Made by a program: the position numbers and the translations under genes. A stretch of 64,000 bases of DNA from Protonemura montana (lineage: Eukaryota; Arthropoda; Insecta; Plecoptera; Nemouridae), in the NCBI GenBank assembly GCA_947568835.1, contig OX387602.1, positions 1,830,570 through 1,894,569 on the forward strand. Direction: 5' to 3'. Every line of letters begins with the position of its first letter. Within the stretch, counting starts at the first letter, position 1. This document shows positions 45,901 to 58,300 of the stretch, one piece after another. Below the pieces are notes generated by a model. The model searched no databases. It was not told where the DNA came from and saw only the letters and a program-made list of their open reading frames with translations.

Positions 45901-48900
45901 TTTCGGGTTCAATTCAATGCTATTTTCATTTCCATTCTGACTTTGACTGGTCGTTTTTACTTGTCATTGACTGGGCAGGAAAAATTCCTTCTAAATTTAA
46001 TATTTAGATAGCGATGATTAGTTGAGTTAGTGATGCTTCCCATCAGTTAAGTGCAGAGATTGTGAGATGTGGCTGAATGGGTTGATGAGCAATCTGGAGG
46101 AAAATTCTTTCCGGAGGTCATGAAGCCAAGATTCCTCGTGTCAGAAAGCGAGCGCAGCTTAAGCAAAGAATCTTGCATTCATTTGGGAACCCAATGGTTA
46201 TTTGTGTTGTGGGTTTTAGATAGCAAATTATGAGTCCTATCGATCATTCTCTGCGGTAGCGTTGATTGCAAGTGATGGACTCTTACTTGAACTTATCATT
46301 CGACGAGTTAATTTATTTCCAGATTCTTTATTCTCGCCGGGTAAGTGTCAATTTTTTTTGTAGTATTCGGAGGGTGTTGACTCTCAAACTATTGTTAGAA
46401 TCCACATCAAATTCATCTCCAGACGGAATGTCTGGTATGGCTAAATAAAACGGAAAGACTTGTACAAAAACTTGCCAGCATTGATAAAATTGACGGCCGA
46501 GAACAATGAAGCGTAAAGTAACATCTTGGTTTAATGAGCAAAACGTTGGCTGCTTTATAGGGGAAGAATGCTATTTGTTTCTAATGGCTTTAATGATTGC
46601 AATTTAAACAAAGCTATTAAAAAAATTGCGCAACCGTCGAAATGGGGTTATTTAGGGTTGGGAGAGAGGAGGTGCCCATCTGGGGAAATGGCGTGGGTTC
46701 GGTTATCTGAAATAGCCGGGGCCTAGTGGCACAGTAATTTCGTCTGCCGGGCCCTAATTTTGTGCCAAGTTTTCTCGTCGGTTGTTGTGTTTTTTTGCCG
46801 TGTTTCAAGCTAGAATAGCGCGCAACTCGTTGTCCTCTGTTTATTGTTTGTGGAGGAGCGAGATGTTTTCGTTGCTCCCGCAATGGAACACTCTGACCGC
46901 TCGAGAACACTTCGGTTATCGATTTTTCACGATTTGGCTCGGATTTGAGATGCAAACATCGTAAAAGTCGGCACCAAAGCCTTGGCCAAGAGCAAATCGT
47001 AAAAACAGCGACGTGTTATTATTGGACTGTTTGACAGATTTTAGTGGACATGATCAGATTTCGTCGGGGGTTCACTGATATTGTATTTATTTACCGATAT
47101 AAACTCAAACTCTCAACACAATCCAACCTTTGCAAGATTGAAAGTAGAAACAACCATACATTTTGCAGATCAACTTATAGACTGAGCAATCAAATGTTTT
47201 CTGCAACAGCACGCAGCTGCCTGTATCTTTTGCACATAAAACATGTCAGGCGGTTTAGAAGTAAAGCGAAAAGGATCTTATTGAGAAAAGCATTCGATAA
47301 TATTGACGAATTTATTACTTGTCAAATAAAGATTGGAATGAGTAAAAAAAATGAGTAAAAAAGATGTTAACGAGCAAACTCTTAACTTGCTGTTGATAGT
47401 GAAAAATGACTGTAAATATATGTTTGTATCTGGACAATGTCTATATTATATTGAGAAATAATACACAGACAATAAAAAGGCTTGAATTTTGAAAAAAAAA
47501 TTGATATTTCAGTTTTAATTTCTACGCGTGTTGTTTCTGAACGAGACTGGTTGCTCTTTATGAACCGCAAACTGTTTTTACAGTTCGGCGAGCGTCAATC
47601 GATATTCCAACGTGACAGTTGGTTGAATGTGACAGAATAGGAACAGAACTGTACGTCTAGTGACACGACTCGATGTAAATTAGAAGCTATGAAGAGTTGA
47701 ATGCACTGCATGTGAGAGTTGGGCGAGATCCGTTGCGATCATGCGCGTACGACGACTCCACAGCTCTCAGTGCAAGATGAAATGGTTACAAAGGGTATTT
47801 AAAGCTGGTCTACGTACCCCTCAAGGAACTGAGCATCTTAAAAATAACGCGTTGCGATTTGCGCGTAGGTGTGTGTGTGCACACGGAAATCTAGCGAGGA
47901 GTAGCGAAATATAGGTCGCATACCTTCGACAAGTTTATTAAACATGTCAGGATGGAAACATCTTTCGGTTAGCATGTTGGTAACATGATAAGCCCTTAAT
48001 CGTCGATCGAAGTCCTAGCGTAGCCTAAAATTAGTGCATTTTACCACATCTAAATCGACCCACTTTTGCAGCATTGTATACTTAAAAAATTTAAATTTGG
48101 GAATGATAACATAAAGATATTTTGGTAGACGAAATACGAAGCTTGCCGCAAGCTAAATGTGTTTCTCTTGAAAGAGTCCACGTCGAGAATTTGCTGGCTG
48201 TCCGAGACAAATGGAAAATGTCCACCTGCAGCTATATGAGAAATGTCATCAATTAGTGCCTGCAGCTTCGCTTACCTAGAGCCGCCTCGTAAAGTGCTCT
48301 AATCCGCTAACTCTAAGACAATTCCCGTCCAGAGACTGGAGCTGTATCGTTTCCGAAATGGTTTATTCTGTAAAACAAAAAGTGATTACACGTTAGGCGT
48401 CAATCGTCTTGAATTGGTGATCGTGCGGCATATAAAAATGTGAAGTGCATCAATGAAGGTCATCATTAAATGACCTCACTTCCTTGTTACAGAGCTCTTA
48501 TAATATGTAATTGGGTGCAAACGAGGCTGTATCGCCGCATATTCACTAAGACTTAACTAGGGCTTCCTGTGCCCAGGTCCACTCCAGTGGACGGGGACAC
48601 TGATAAGAAACTTAGGAAGACATACGCTTGCAATTACAGGCACAAGTCGCAAACAGATCTTGCCAAGCGGCAGATCCACTCGACGTCCGCCAACTAAACG
48701 GCAATGAAACAAAAAGTCGTCTTCCCATTCATTACTTGAACAAAGTCATCATAGAAATTATTCAGCCCACCGCGAATAACGAGATTTGCCCTCTGGGCGC
48801 TGCCAGCGGCGTTGACGACTGCCACGTGGTGGCGCGTTGATCGCCGCGATGAGCGCGTGCAGAGTGACCGCAGGAGGAACCGGGTCCTCGCCGGTACGAG

Positions 48901-50180
48901 TCTGACCAGACGCGCTGGCGACGCAGCCTGTTTGACCACATTCTTGAGGGAATACGAGCCGCGATCGGGGATACGTGCATTGTCGGGACATGGTGTAATT
49001 AACCATGATGTGTGTAAGAAACGTGTACGTACAGGTATTTAATTAATTGGCGATGAATGCGTCGATTCTTGTGTGATCGTAAGGCAGTCGAGACTTTGCA
49101 AATCAATAAATACATCGGATAATCGAGGCTTCGAGAAGGAGATTTATATGGCTGTCTCGTCGATCCAATTATAATCGTGTACTCCTTACTTACGCTATAG
49201 CAGTGGGATATCAATGAGTTATAGAATACTTCTTTCAGATTCCTGTAGATATGTTAGGGTAGGAGAAAAGCATTAGCGTCGAACGAATGGCAGGACGGTT
49301 TTTTCTCGAACCCGTGTTGTAAATTTAGAATTTCGTGAAATGCATTCTTCGGCTGTTTGACTGCACCCAGGATGTTCACGTGACGTGTGTACGTTTGCAG
49401 CAGCACCGCATTGCACAGCAAGTGCCAACGAACGCAACAGTATGTGGAAAACTATAAAGTCGGTCGCTTTTCACCGCGCAATCAGGAAAACTAGCGAAAA
49501 TCTCATTACAAACTAAGGCAATAAACATGCAATGACAAGTGAAGTATTCAGAACGCCTCGGTATGTGCCGTGCCTTGGATGGCGAGCTCGCCGAGCCAGA
49601 CCGACGCCCTGCCCTCGCTTGCATCGCGTCGCTTGCATGCGGCGTCGGCCGCCACAGCACAGACGTCGGCATTGTCCGAGGCCCTAGCTGTTAGTGGGTA
49701 ACGACGTAAAAACAGAAAGCCCCGGTTGTTGTGCTTAGCTCGGTTTTCATGGCGCAATCGGGATAGCATGGAGTCGCATCACGCGATCTGATTCATACCT
49801 CGAATAACTTTACTTGCCGGGAATTTCACCGTGTTCGTGTACATGAACATTATAAAACGGGAACAGAGTTTTAATAATTGATTACTTTTGTTAGAAATGT
49901 TTGACCATGTTACGGACACGAGAAAGTTTAGGTCCAGTCTGGGATAGGGGCAAATAATGCCGGCAAGTAGTTAGTGCAAAGCAACAAGTAATGGCATCTT
50001 GGGGACAGCATCCTTCCCAGATCACGGCTTACTTGAAACATTGCTAGGTCAATGAAATAAACATTCAAGATTTTTCACAAAGTGATTTACTATTGGTTTG
50101 TGTTGTCAAAATTGTCGTAAAGCAAATAGCTGTTATAAAAAAGTGCTTAGTAAAGACCGCTAAATCTTCTGCGGCTACCT
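42907..50180. other. Presumed first intron of the secreted-protein gene plus intergenic DNA
   Basis: Apart from the candidate exon at 45,004-45,058 I see nothing well supported. GC-rich patches near 45,000-45,110, 48,790-48,960 and 49,560-49,690 make long open frames on both strands that lack paired splice signals. Confidence 0.4.
45004..45058 (+). CDS. Weak candidate second exon of the secreted-protein gene
   Basis: A strong acceptor (long pyrimidine tract, CTATGCAG) precedes a frame that in phase 1 reads VSPDGKGVDAPDVTSVAQP up to a possible donor (CAGCC|GTGAGC). Without that donor the frame stops at the next codon. It lies in a GACGCC-rich island where chance open frames are common. Confidence 0.25.
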
Positions 50181-51866
50181 TTACATCCACTTCCCTTTCT
50201 TTTTCTTCAACTTGGCCAATTTTGGCACGGCTGTCATCTCCAGAGGCTTGCAGAATTGCTCGACAATCTTGGTGCTTCGCGACTTGATTGCGTCTCTGGT
50301 CATGACCAGCGGGTCTTCAATCTCATGCTCGACTATCAGCGGCTGGTCGTACATGTCGACGTCGGCGAACAGTCCCTCAACCTGTGCCTCCACGATCTGC
50401 TTCTCAGTGACAGCCTTTGCGCGTGCATTCTCGGCTTCGTCCATCGGGTAGAAGATTTGCGTTTTCAAATTCTTCAACTTCTCGGCTATCATTTCCATCA
50501 ACGTCTCGGCATTTTCTTCCATGGGAGGCGGAGCGAACACCAGTGAACTTTCTGCCATCAGACTGTCACTGTCGTCATCCTCGTCGTCGTCAGGATCCTG
50601 GACTCTGTCGAGTAGTTTGTAAAGCGTCTGCGCGGACGCCCGCATGGACGTCAACAACATGCCCAGTCGCTTCGTCTCTTTTCGATCCGTGTCGCGTTTG
50701 ATCACCTCGGAGCCGATCTCCGACAACAACCTTTTCTTCTCGTCCCTGTACCTCTTGACATCGTCCCCCATGTTCGCCTGCAGCGTAGCCAGCATCAACT
50801 CCTCGTTATTTCGTCGGCTGATGAGCTCGTCGTAGCTAGCCTTCAGCCCGTTCAGTTGCATGAGAAGCCGATTTTTCTGACGCATTTGCTCCTGCATTTG
50901 TGGGAAAATGTCGTCGAAAGTCGGCACCAGCGTCACATCTTGCACCTTCCTAATTGTTTCCTCGAGCTCGTCTATTTCTATTGGCAGCGCAATTTCACTT
51001 GGCGACGGAACGATGTTGCATTTCGTGACGTCAGTCTCGCTCTCGGTCCGCATGAGATTCTTGGACTCGTTGAAAACGTTTTCCACCTCTTCTCTCATTT
51101 TCCGCACTTGCTTGTCCCTCATCTTCATGCTGGCCTTCACCTCTTTCTCGAAGGTTTTGTACGCTTGACGCAGGTTGCAAAGATCTTCGGTGGCTACTTG
51201 GCCCATCTCCGTCGCTTGGAGCACGCATTTCATCTGAGCCTGTTGGTCACCGTTAAGGAACAGAAGCACGCGGTTGAAATAGAGCGCATCTTTCTTCAGC
51301 AGCGCCAGGATTTTCTCGTAGGAAAACTTGATAAGGAGAGCGGCACTGGTTTTGGTCTTCATCGTTTCTATTTTATTGAGCACGACTTGCTCGCCGCGAC
51401 GTGGATTTATGGTAGTGGCTTCTTCATGCACTCGGAATTGCAAGTTTTCAGCTTCGAGTTGCAGTTCTAAAAGTCTTTTCATGCGTGTTTTTAGCTTGGA
51501 ATTGAGGCGGTCCAGCAATTTTCTCTTGTTAAAATTGAGTTGAAATACATTTTCAATCACTTGCACAGGGAGGCGATTCTCGTAAGCAAGCAAGTACCCC
51601 CTGTGGTTTTGCAGGGCGTTTCTAAGCCGTTGTTTGTCACCCGATTTGGCGTTAGTAAGTGTATTGCGGTAATAGAGAACATCTTTCGTCAGCTGCCGGA
51701 TTTCCCTCAAGTTTTTCTTGCGAGTTTTCTGTGTGTCTGTCAGCAGAGTAGATCTGTCTCGTATGTAGAGATCCACCAAACCTCTGTACTGAACAAGCTT
51801 GTCCCGAATAGTCCATCTCTCATCTTGCAGGTGATGGATCTTTTCTAAACTATCTAAAGCCGCCAT
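50181..51866 (-). CDS. Coiled-coil protein resembling ODAD3/CCDC151 (outer dynein arm docking)
   Basis: A single uninterrupted frame of 561 residues, starting MAALDSLEKIHHLQDERWTI and ending in a basic tail KLAKLKKKKGKWM. Most of the protein is predicted coiled coil, with charged heptad-like stretches around residues 1-160, 215-270 and 320-420. An acidic spacer (DPDDDEDDDSDS) near 430 precedes a conserved-looking C-terminal part with METLMEMIAEKLKNLKTQ-type and RDAIKSRSTKIVEQF-type segments. The N-terminal DERWTIRDK...LTKDVLYYRNTL pattern and the C-terminal repeat-like KIRS/KSRS motif match what I know of ODAD3, a subunit that docks outer dynein arms on axonemal doublets. That would imply expression in sperm or ciliated neurons. 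Lack of introns is unusual beside its split neighbours. Another coiled-coil family (CCDC63/ODAD1) cannot be excluded. Confidence 0.7.
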   Translation of the reverse strand: MAALDSLEKIHHLQDERWTIRDKLVQYRGLVDLYIRDRSTLLTDTQKTRKKNLREIRQLTKDVLYYRNTLTNAKSGDKQRLRNALQNHRGYLLAYENRLPVQVIENVFQLNFNKRKLLDRLNSKLKTRMKRLLELQLEAENLQFRVHEEATTINPRRGEQVVLNKIETMKTKTSAALLIKFSYEKILALLKKDALYFNRVLLFLNGDQQAQMKCVLQATEMGQVATEDLCNLRQAYKTFEKEVKASMKMRDKQVRKMREEVENVFNESKNLMRTESETDVTKCNIVPSPSEIALPIEIDELEETIRKVQDVTLVPTFDDIFPQMQEQMRQKNRLLMQLNGLKASYDELISRRNNEELMLATLQANMGDDVKRYRDEKKRLLSEIGSEVIKRDTDRKETKRLGMLLTSMRASAQTLYKLLDRVQDPDDDEDDDSDSLMAESSLVFAPPPMEENAETLMEMIAEKLKNLKTQIFYPMDEAENARAKAVTEKQIVEAQVEGLFADVDMYDQPLIVEHEIEDPLVMTRDAIKSRSTKIVEQFCKPLEMTAVPKLAKLKKKKGKWM

Positions 51867-54081
51867 ATTGATTGGGAGAATTTACAACGAATGTACCAAT
51901 ATGGCGGAGAATAGTCGAAATAGTCCAAAATAGTAGAAAATTGTGGAGAAATGGCACAGTAAGTGTCACGAAAACATATTTCACCTGTTATAATAACGGA
52001 GAAGGCATACTACTGACCTTTGCTACTGACGTCCAAAGTGTCAAACTATTTCCGAATACAATTTTTTCCCGGGCATGTTGATACCTTCTAGAACCGTAAG
52101 ATCACAGCCTTCTCAATTCTCCCGCTCACATATCATCAAAATGTCATCTTCAATATCGCAGAAAACAAAGTTCTTATTATTCTTAATGGAGTATAAGTAG
52201 ACTTTTGGCAGTAACAATTGGTTTTTACCTTTTATTTTCCGGCACATAAACCCGCGCATAATTCTCTATGCAATTCACGTTCTATCATCCACGGCTCGAC
52301 GCTATAAACACTGGTTTATTGGTCTACGGAATGATCTAGCTACGCTATAGCATAACACAAATGACGCCAGCGATATTTGTGCGCGGCAGGAGGCTTGTGC
52401 TCATGGCGGGCCGGGGCGTCGACTCTGGCCCTCCCTCGATTCCCAAAATAGCGCCCCGAATCTGACGCCGCGCCACGACGCGACACTCAACTCTACCCGC
52501 ACGGCGTCACGCTCGTTCGCCCACGTCTGATGGTTTTCCGAAGGAACCTCTTCATAGGTCAATCTTCTTAGCTATGCCATTATTAACGACATTGACGCGG
52601 TTACGACCCAAAGCTGCGCTGATACCAAAACCAGATGGAATATAGGTTTGCGTTGTGTTTTGATGACTTCTCAAACGGCCATATTCAAATTTGTATTGAA
52701 AGTATTATGGACTCGCCTGTTTTGTTTCCTTTAGGGCTTTTTAAAATCGAGGACATCGGACGGCGTGTTTCGTAAATTTAGCGTCGCGTTATGAAACTTC
52801 TCGCCCTTGTGACTGGGAAATAGTATGCATGCCGGCGGGCCATGTGGTTGGAAAAATAGATTTGGAACTTGATAGGCATGCCTTTATATACCTACTTGAA
52901 ATAATGTGGAATCTTTGTATACAGAGGCTATGATCATGGGGCTGCAATGATTATGACACATCCGGCCACATCCGGCACTTGCCAAACAATTACTCCTAGG
53001 TACACCTAATTGCATGTTGTCAAAGTAACCTGTGAATTGCATGTAATGCAGTTTAGCGTGACCCGTGCAAGCGTGCCTCGAGGTGTGAACATGACGGTGT
53101 TTTCGTGGGAGACCGGCAGGTGGCTCGATCTCTCACTAGAACACATTTTCAAATACAATAATGCACCAACTTATTTTGAAAAAAAAAAGAGTACATCTGT
53201 CAAACTGCAGCAGCTAATAGGCCCACCCTAGCGTAAACATTAATCTTTCCGATGTAAAACGTAAATTTGACGCGCTAGAGTTCACAGTTTGTGAACACAA
53301 ATATTTATAACTCGCTTCAAAAACGTGTCAATTCTGATGGGAAATGAATGCTCTACATTGTGAGTATGTTTTGAGGTACAGTTGTCATTTTTATATCACT
53401 CCCATCCATTAGTGCAATGCTTTAATGTATTCCAAGCGGAATGCATAATGTAACGAGGAGTGGTATGTACATCACGAACGTTGGCGCATGTCTTCATTTA
53501 TTCGGTTCTGAATGAAGACAGTTTGAGTTCCTTGTCACTGAATTATGTTTTTTTTTTGTCATTTATTTCCTCTCATTTCTTCATCAAGCGTTTGTAGCCA
53601 TCTCTCTTGAGGGTCGCATCGCTTCTTGTAGTTTTAGAACGTTCATCACTTCCTGCGTGCCGTTTGTTTTCGTTGGCTAAAATACTCTTACATCGTGTTT
53701 GCTCGCGCCGTCACAATGGGACAACGGCTAATCGCCGTTTTAAGCTGAAGTGAGTCCACGGAAAATGAACAAGCTTGATTTTCCTAATTGAGGAAACCGG
53801 CGTAATTTTGGACAGGAAAATCTCATCTAAAGGGAAATGACGACGAGGATTCGAAGCTCGAGTTGTAAGTGGTCTTTAGAAACGACTACAACAATGGTTT
53901 CCTGGAGTCGAAGCTTGTTTACATGATGAGCAATGTCGACACTGGCTGCGCAAAGCTGAGGTTTGTCAGCACACTTGGAGCACGCTTAGCTAGACACGCC
54001 GTCTCGCCGGAACGGAAGCGGCGACGGCTGTAGGGCGTCGCTTTCCAGCTCATCGACATGATGATGCATTGTCTCCCGCAG
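51867..54081. other. No gene recognised
   Basis: The promoter of the minus-strand coiled-coil gene should lie just right of 51,866; no core motif was clear. GC-rich patches occur at 52,380-52,530 and 53,990-54,060. Confidence 0.4.
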
Positions 54082-54171
54082 CAACCGCAGGACCCGGCGT
54101 GATCACTGCGCCGTCAAACGACGCTGCCTTGCATTCGACATCGGCGTCGGTGTTTACCCTTCACGCCGCAG
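54082..54171 (+). CDS. Weak candidate internal exon of the secreted-protein gene
   Basis: Exactly 90 nt between an acceptor (TTGTCTCCCGCAG) and a donor (CGCAG|GTAAAC). In phase 1 it reads ATAGPGVITAPSNDAALHST and continues open, leaving in phase 1; in phase 2 it reads a dibasic-rich NRRTRRDHCAVKRRCLAFDI. Both are open, so frame alone does not decide. It lies within a GACGCC-rich island. Confidence 0.25.
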
Positions 54172-55082
54172 GTAAACCAAAAGCTAACCACGCTGACAGG
54201 GTTATCTCTCTACAGTGGAATTGTAAATGATAATCCCATTAAATCGCAGTTTTGCGTAACGCCACACCGGAAACGAGAAGTATGTGAGAGAAAAAAAGCA
54301 CGAAACATATCCTTGCTATTTGACTTTTCGCCCCAGCGTGCGACGTCATCCGCACATGTGGCCTCGACGATGATTTACTCGAATTGATGAAAGTGCGGTG
54401 ATCGTCGTGTAATGGCGGGAAAACAGTTGGCTCCATTCATTGTCGAGAGCGCCGCGAGATACGGCGGCCGCCGCGGTCACTGCCATGGTCGTATCGTCTT
54501 TCATTCATCGCCACGATTAGTGCATTCGTGATTTAGTGAATTGGCATTCGTGATTTTATGAGTAATGATAGTACAAGCGTCTTAAAAAACGAGCAGGGCC
54601 AAATATAGACGGAATTCTTAAGCAATATGGTAATTGCATCTAAATTCTATCTATACCACATGGAGTTTGTTAGTTTGATGATTCTTCTGCTAGATAATCA
54701 AGAAGCTCGATCACTATCGATCATTTCTCCTCAAGCGTGTAAACTTGTTGTGCCAACGTCCAAGTAATAGCCAGGCGACGTCCTCCAGCACAGGACGCGG
54801 CAAAGTAACCCGTGGTAAACATTTCTTATACCAGGAGAACGCCGCTCAGCCAATAAGTGCACACCAATTCATTATGCAAATTCCATCCATTCAACCGGCT
54901 TGGGAACTAAACACCATGCGTTTGAAACAATCAAGCGACATTACATGCAAATTTCTTCTTGCGCCTCCTACAGCGAAGCAATTCCATCGCATGAAAATAA
55001 CTGCCATCTTCGCACTCAAGTCCGAACATTATCAATCAATTTGAATTGGGTAATGAGTGAAGTTCATGGAAACACAATTTGC

Positions 55083-55112
55083 TATTTAAGTTCAGCATCG
55101 CGGTGTCACACG
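55083..55112 (+). promoter_or_regulatory. Possible TATA-type core promoter
   Basis: TATTTAA at 55,083-55,089 is followed about 25 bp later by TCACAC, an imperfect initiator. A candidate first exon starts downstream. Confidence 0.3.
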
Positions 55113-55208
55113 AGCGAACGAGCACGAGTTGAAGAATCTCTTAGAGTTCAGTGACCCTCGTTATCACCAGCACCTTCCTGTGAGTGACTCGGTCCGGGCG
55201 CTGGGGGG

Positions 55209-55383
55209 ATGTCTGCCATGTGGCCACGGGACGCGATGTGCCGCTGGTTCGAGGGCGAGGGAGTGGTCGGCCAAGCGTGGCGATGGCCTATGCGTGATCC
55301 TACCTCGTCTGCATCCGAGGAAATCGCCGAATTTGTGCTGGATACCGACACTTATCGACTTTCCGCGGTGGATTTTCCTTCCG
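55209..55383 (+). CDS. Candidate first coding exon, unknown protein
   Basis: ATG at 55,209 opens 175 nt with GC-rich third positions, starting MSAMWPRDAMCRWFEGEGVV and ending VLDTDTYRLSAVDFPS before a good phase-1 donor (TTCCG|GTGAGG). If unspliced the same frame reaches a stop at 55,443. A possible TATA element lies about 125 bp upstream. I do not recognise the sequence and found no convincing partner exon. The antisense frame is also open, which weakens the call. Confidence 0.33.
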
Positions 55384-58300
55384 GTGAGGTTTTCCGACTG
55401 CAATCGCAACACGTGGAAGAGGGTGGCTTGAGAATCGATATTTAGTCGAGCGTCTTGAAACCATGCCCACCGTCGTACGCCCACACGAAGAAGCTTATGG
55501 CATTTCTATGCTAATTTATTGGGTTTTCAATTTTATTACGAGTTATTTCTCATGTGTATGAATTTAAATTGAAGTAATGCACGCGTCATCTAGTGGGCAT
55601 AAATCATTGTGCAATCCAACGTTTTTCTCATGTAATTTACAGCTAAAATGTTCGCTTGATTAAACTTTAACGATCTCGTAAAATGTAGATTTAAAGTTGG
55701 GGGACCAATTCAAAAAAACTATTCGTGCCGAGTGCTGACATAGATTCCGACTTTTACGGGTAGAAACGTGTAGGGTCGGACTTGTAAACCTTGGCTACTC
55801 TAGAAATGAAATGACTACTACTTTACAGGCACTCTTTTATGACATGAAAGTGGATACAATAATATTATTGCGTGCGGGGGCAGCATGACAGAAATATATG
55901 TTTCTGTTTCCACAAATAACCATATTTATGAAGCGCCAAAGGTGGAACTTTGTGCAGTGCACGTGTAATTCATTTTTACCTAAATCCCTTTTTATCAAGC
56001 TGCAATTAGGCGGTAATGCGCGTAATCGCGTGCGTTGACATTGAAGTGGCCGGGGTTCGTTGCCAAGGAGGTGCGATGCATGGAAGGGGTTGGCGACGAC
56101 CCTCGCCTTCTCGCAGTATTGATCGGGCAAGACGGAAAAAGCATGGGCTCGAAACAGCTCGTTATTACGTTATGACTGCTGGTCATGGAAGCGCGCGAAG
56201 CCATCCGTGACGGACGACACAAAAGATTTCTCGTCTCATTTACTCAGGGAGCTCATTCCGAGGTTAATTTTATGCCGTCGCTTTTGTCTCCAGCCTCCTG
56301 GCGGCGGCGTTAGGGCGCCCCTAACCCTCCCCCTCCCCCCTGTTCCTGGTTCAATCATCGTCACGACAAAAACAACACATAGATGTTGATTCATTCGGCG
56401 GAAAACGAATGGAAATTGTGGTGCAAGGTTGCCTTCCAACGCCTGAGTCGCCACACAAAAAACCATGCGCCTAACATACTCGAAACCTTAACCCAACAGT
56501 TTCAGTTGACCCCAGGCAGGACATGGATGGGATAACATTTAAGTTCTCAGGAAGTGAAAATATATCAAAAGAAGAGTAACATTCATGTGTGGTCCAAATT
56601 CTCAGAGAGCAGCGCTGCAAGAAGCTCTTATAGCTGCATTAGTTATCAATAACTTCACGGATTGTGTACAGGCGTTGGGTAACGGGTCGCCTAACAAAAT
56701 ATAAGTTCCTTTTTACGGATGTACACAATGGCAGTGCTAGAAAAGAATGGAGTCGTTCCAACAGCTTTGCTTTCGGAAAGGGAGCTGCTGGAACTGATTG
56801 TAACTCTTGTACATTGTTTGTTGGCGCTGGTGCGCTCGGCTCGGGGCTTCTAGTGCCCCCTCCAAATGACCACTGGCACGGCGTTGGTGTTTCTCTCGAG
56901 CGCCACATCTTGGCAACCAGCCATTAGACGCGCCCTCGCTCCCTATCCCTTAGTTTCTAGAAGCTACTAAGCAGACCGCTATGTAAATTATTCGTTACTG
57001 TGAGTTATTGCGGGGTGAGCAGTTCAAATTTTTAGTTTTAAGTTGAAAAAAAGTCGTGTAACAACACTTCAGACTAAAATGAAGTCCTCATTTATCTTCT
57101 TAATTCTTAAAATATTAAATTACCTTCTTATATCTAAGTTCCTCAGGCAATAGGTACTACCGTTGAGTGTGTAATACAGGCACTCAACGGTGGCACTTAG
57201 CTAAATCTTTGTACTTTAGCCCAGCACTATGTAATCTGCAACGACCACGCCTGGCCTTGATAGGACGTTGTAAGATGACCGAGAAGAAAGATGACTTCAT
57301 GTCATTCTTGAACCCAGTTTTTTCGAACGGAAAACGTGAAACATATTTTGGAGCGGGCAAGAAACGTTGTAACGACTTAATGTCTGTCTGGAGAAGCGTA
57401 AGCTAATCAGAAACAAAATATTATAGGTGTCAAAATTGAGTCGCCACCTCGTAGCTTGTAGATGCACTATCTTGAAAACTTGTTGGACCACATAGTCGAG
57501 CGACACCAATGAAAATAACACTCGAGGATAGAATTTGAATGCACTCTGTCTTAATGAATGCATGGAAGACTTACATATATCTTCATCAATCATGGCGTTT
57601 TATTGTACAGAATAGGATAACTGTCTGGAAAGTGCATGTTGGACAGTTGATGCTCATCCCCCGTTGGCCGAGGATTTGAGACAAGTAAAACATGCACATT
57701 TAATTGCAATTTAACGCGTACTGCAACTAATGTGCATGTGTCACAATTGAAATGCAGTCGATGAGCTGGAATTGCATCACTTGCTGCACTTCCTATTTAA
57801 GTTCACGCGTGGAACGAACTCTGATGCACATACCTGAAATACGATGATCAATTGATCAACTATGCGTACCTCGGGCGAAGGAAGTTTTCACAAAAAAGTT
57901 CAAACAAATGATCATTATTTAACAGAACAAAAAAAAACGTTATTAATTTTTTTTCTGGCGTGGAAACGTCAGTCACATTGCATGCCGCTGGCACTCACAC
58001 GTGTTTGTAGTTGATGTCACCTACCATTTGATTCCGGAACGCACAAAAGGGTTGTTAACGCATATTATAAGGCATTTCCGGGCTTATGTGGTACCACATT
58101 AAAGTAGCAGGACGCAACCCTACTTTTAGAGTCAAAATTACAAGGGTAGACGATAATTTATGGCAGTTAAGAAAAACTCTTCTCGGCTTGGTGAAGAAAA
58201 TCTTAACAAGATGACAAGGTTGTTTCACTTTCGCAGCTGCCGGTTGAAGGAAAAGCGTGAACAAAAATTGCAGAGTCACCAGGAATTATGATGCGTGCTT

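Noticed and set aside
48694-49042. Overlapping GC-rich frames on both strands near 48.8 kb
   Set aside because: No acceptor-donor pair fits any frame convincingly; GC-rich DNA produces long chance frames here.
49548-49769. Minus-strand frame ending GELAIQGTAHTEAF
   Set aside because: The frame has GC-rich third positions and a possible acceptor, but it lies in a GACGCC-rich island, has no partner exon in phase and no homology I recognise.
50417-51470. Long plus-strand frames inside the coiled-coil gene (up to 204 codons)
   Set aside because: They are antisense to a 561-codon coiled-coil frame; their Leu/Phe/His-rich composition is typical of the complement of Glu/Lys-rich coding sequence.
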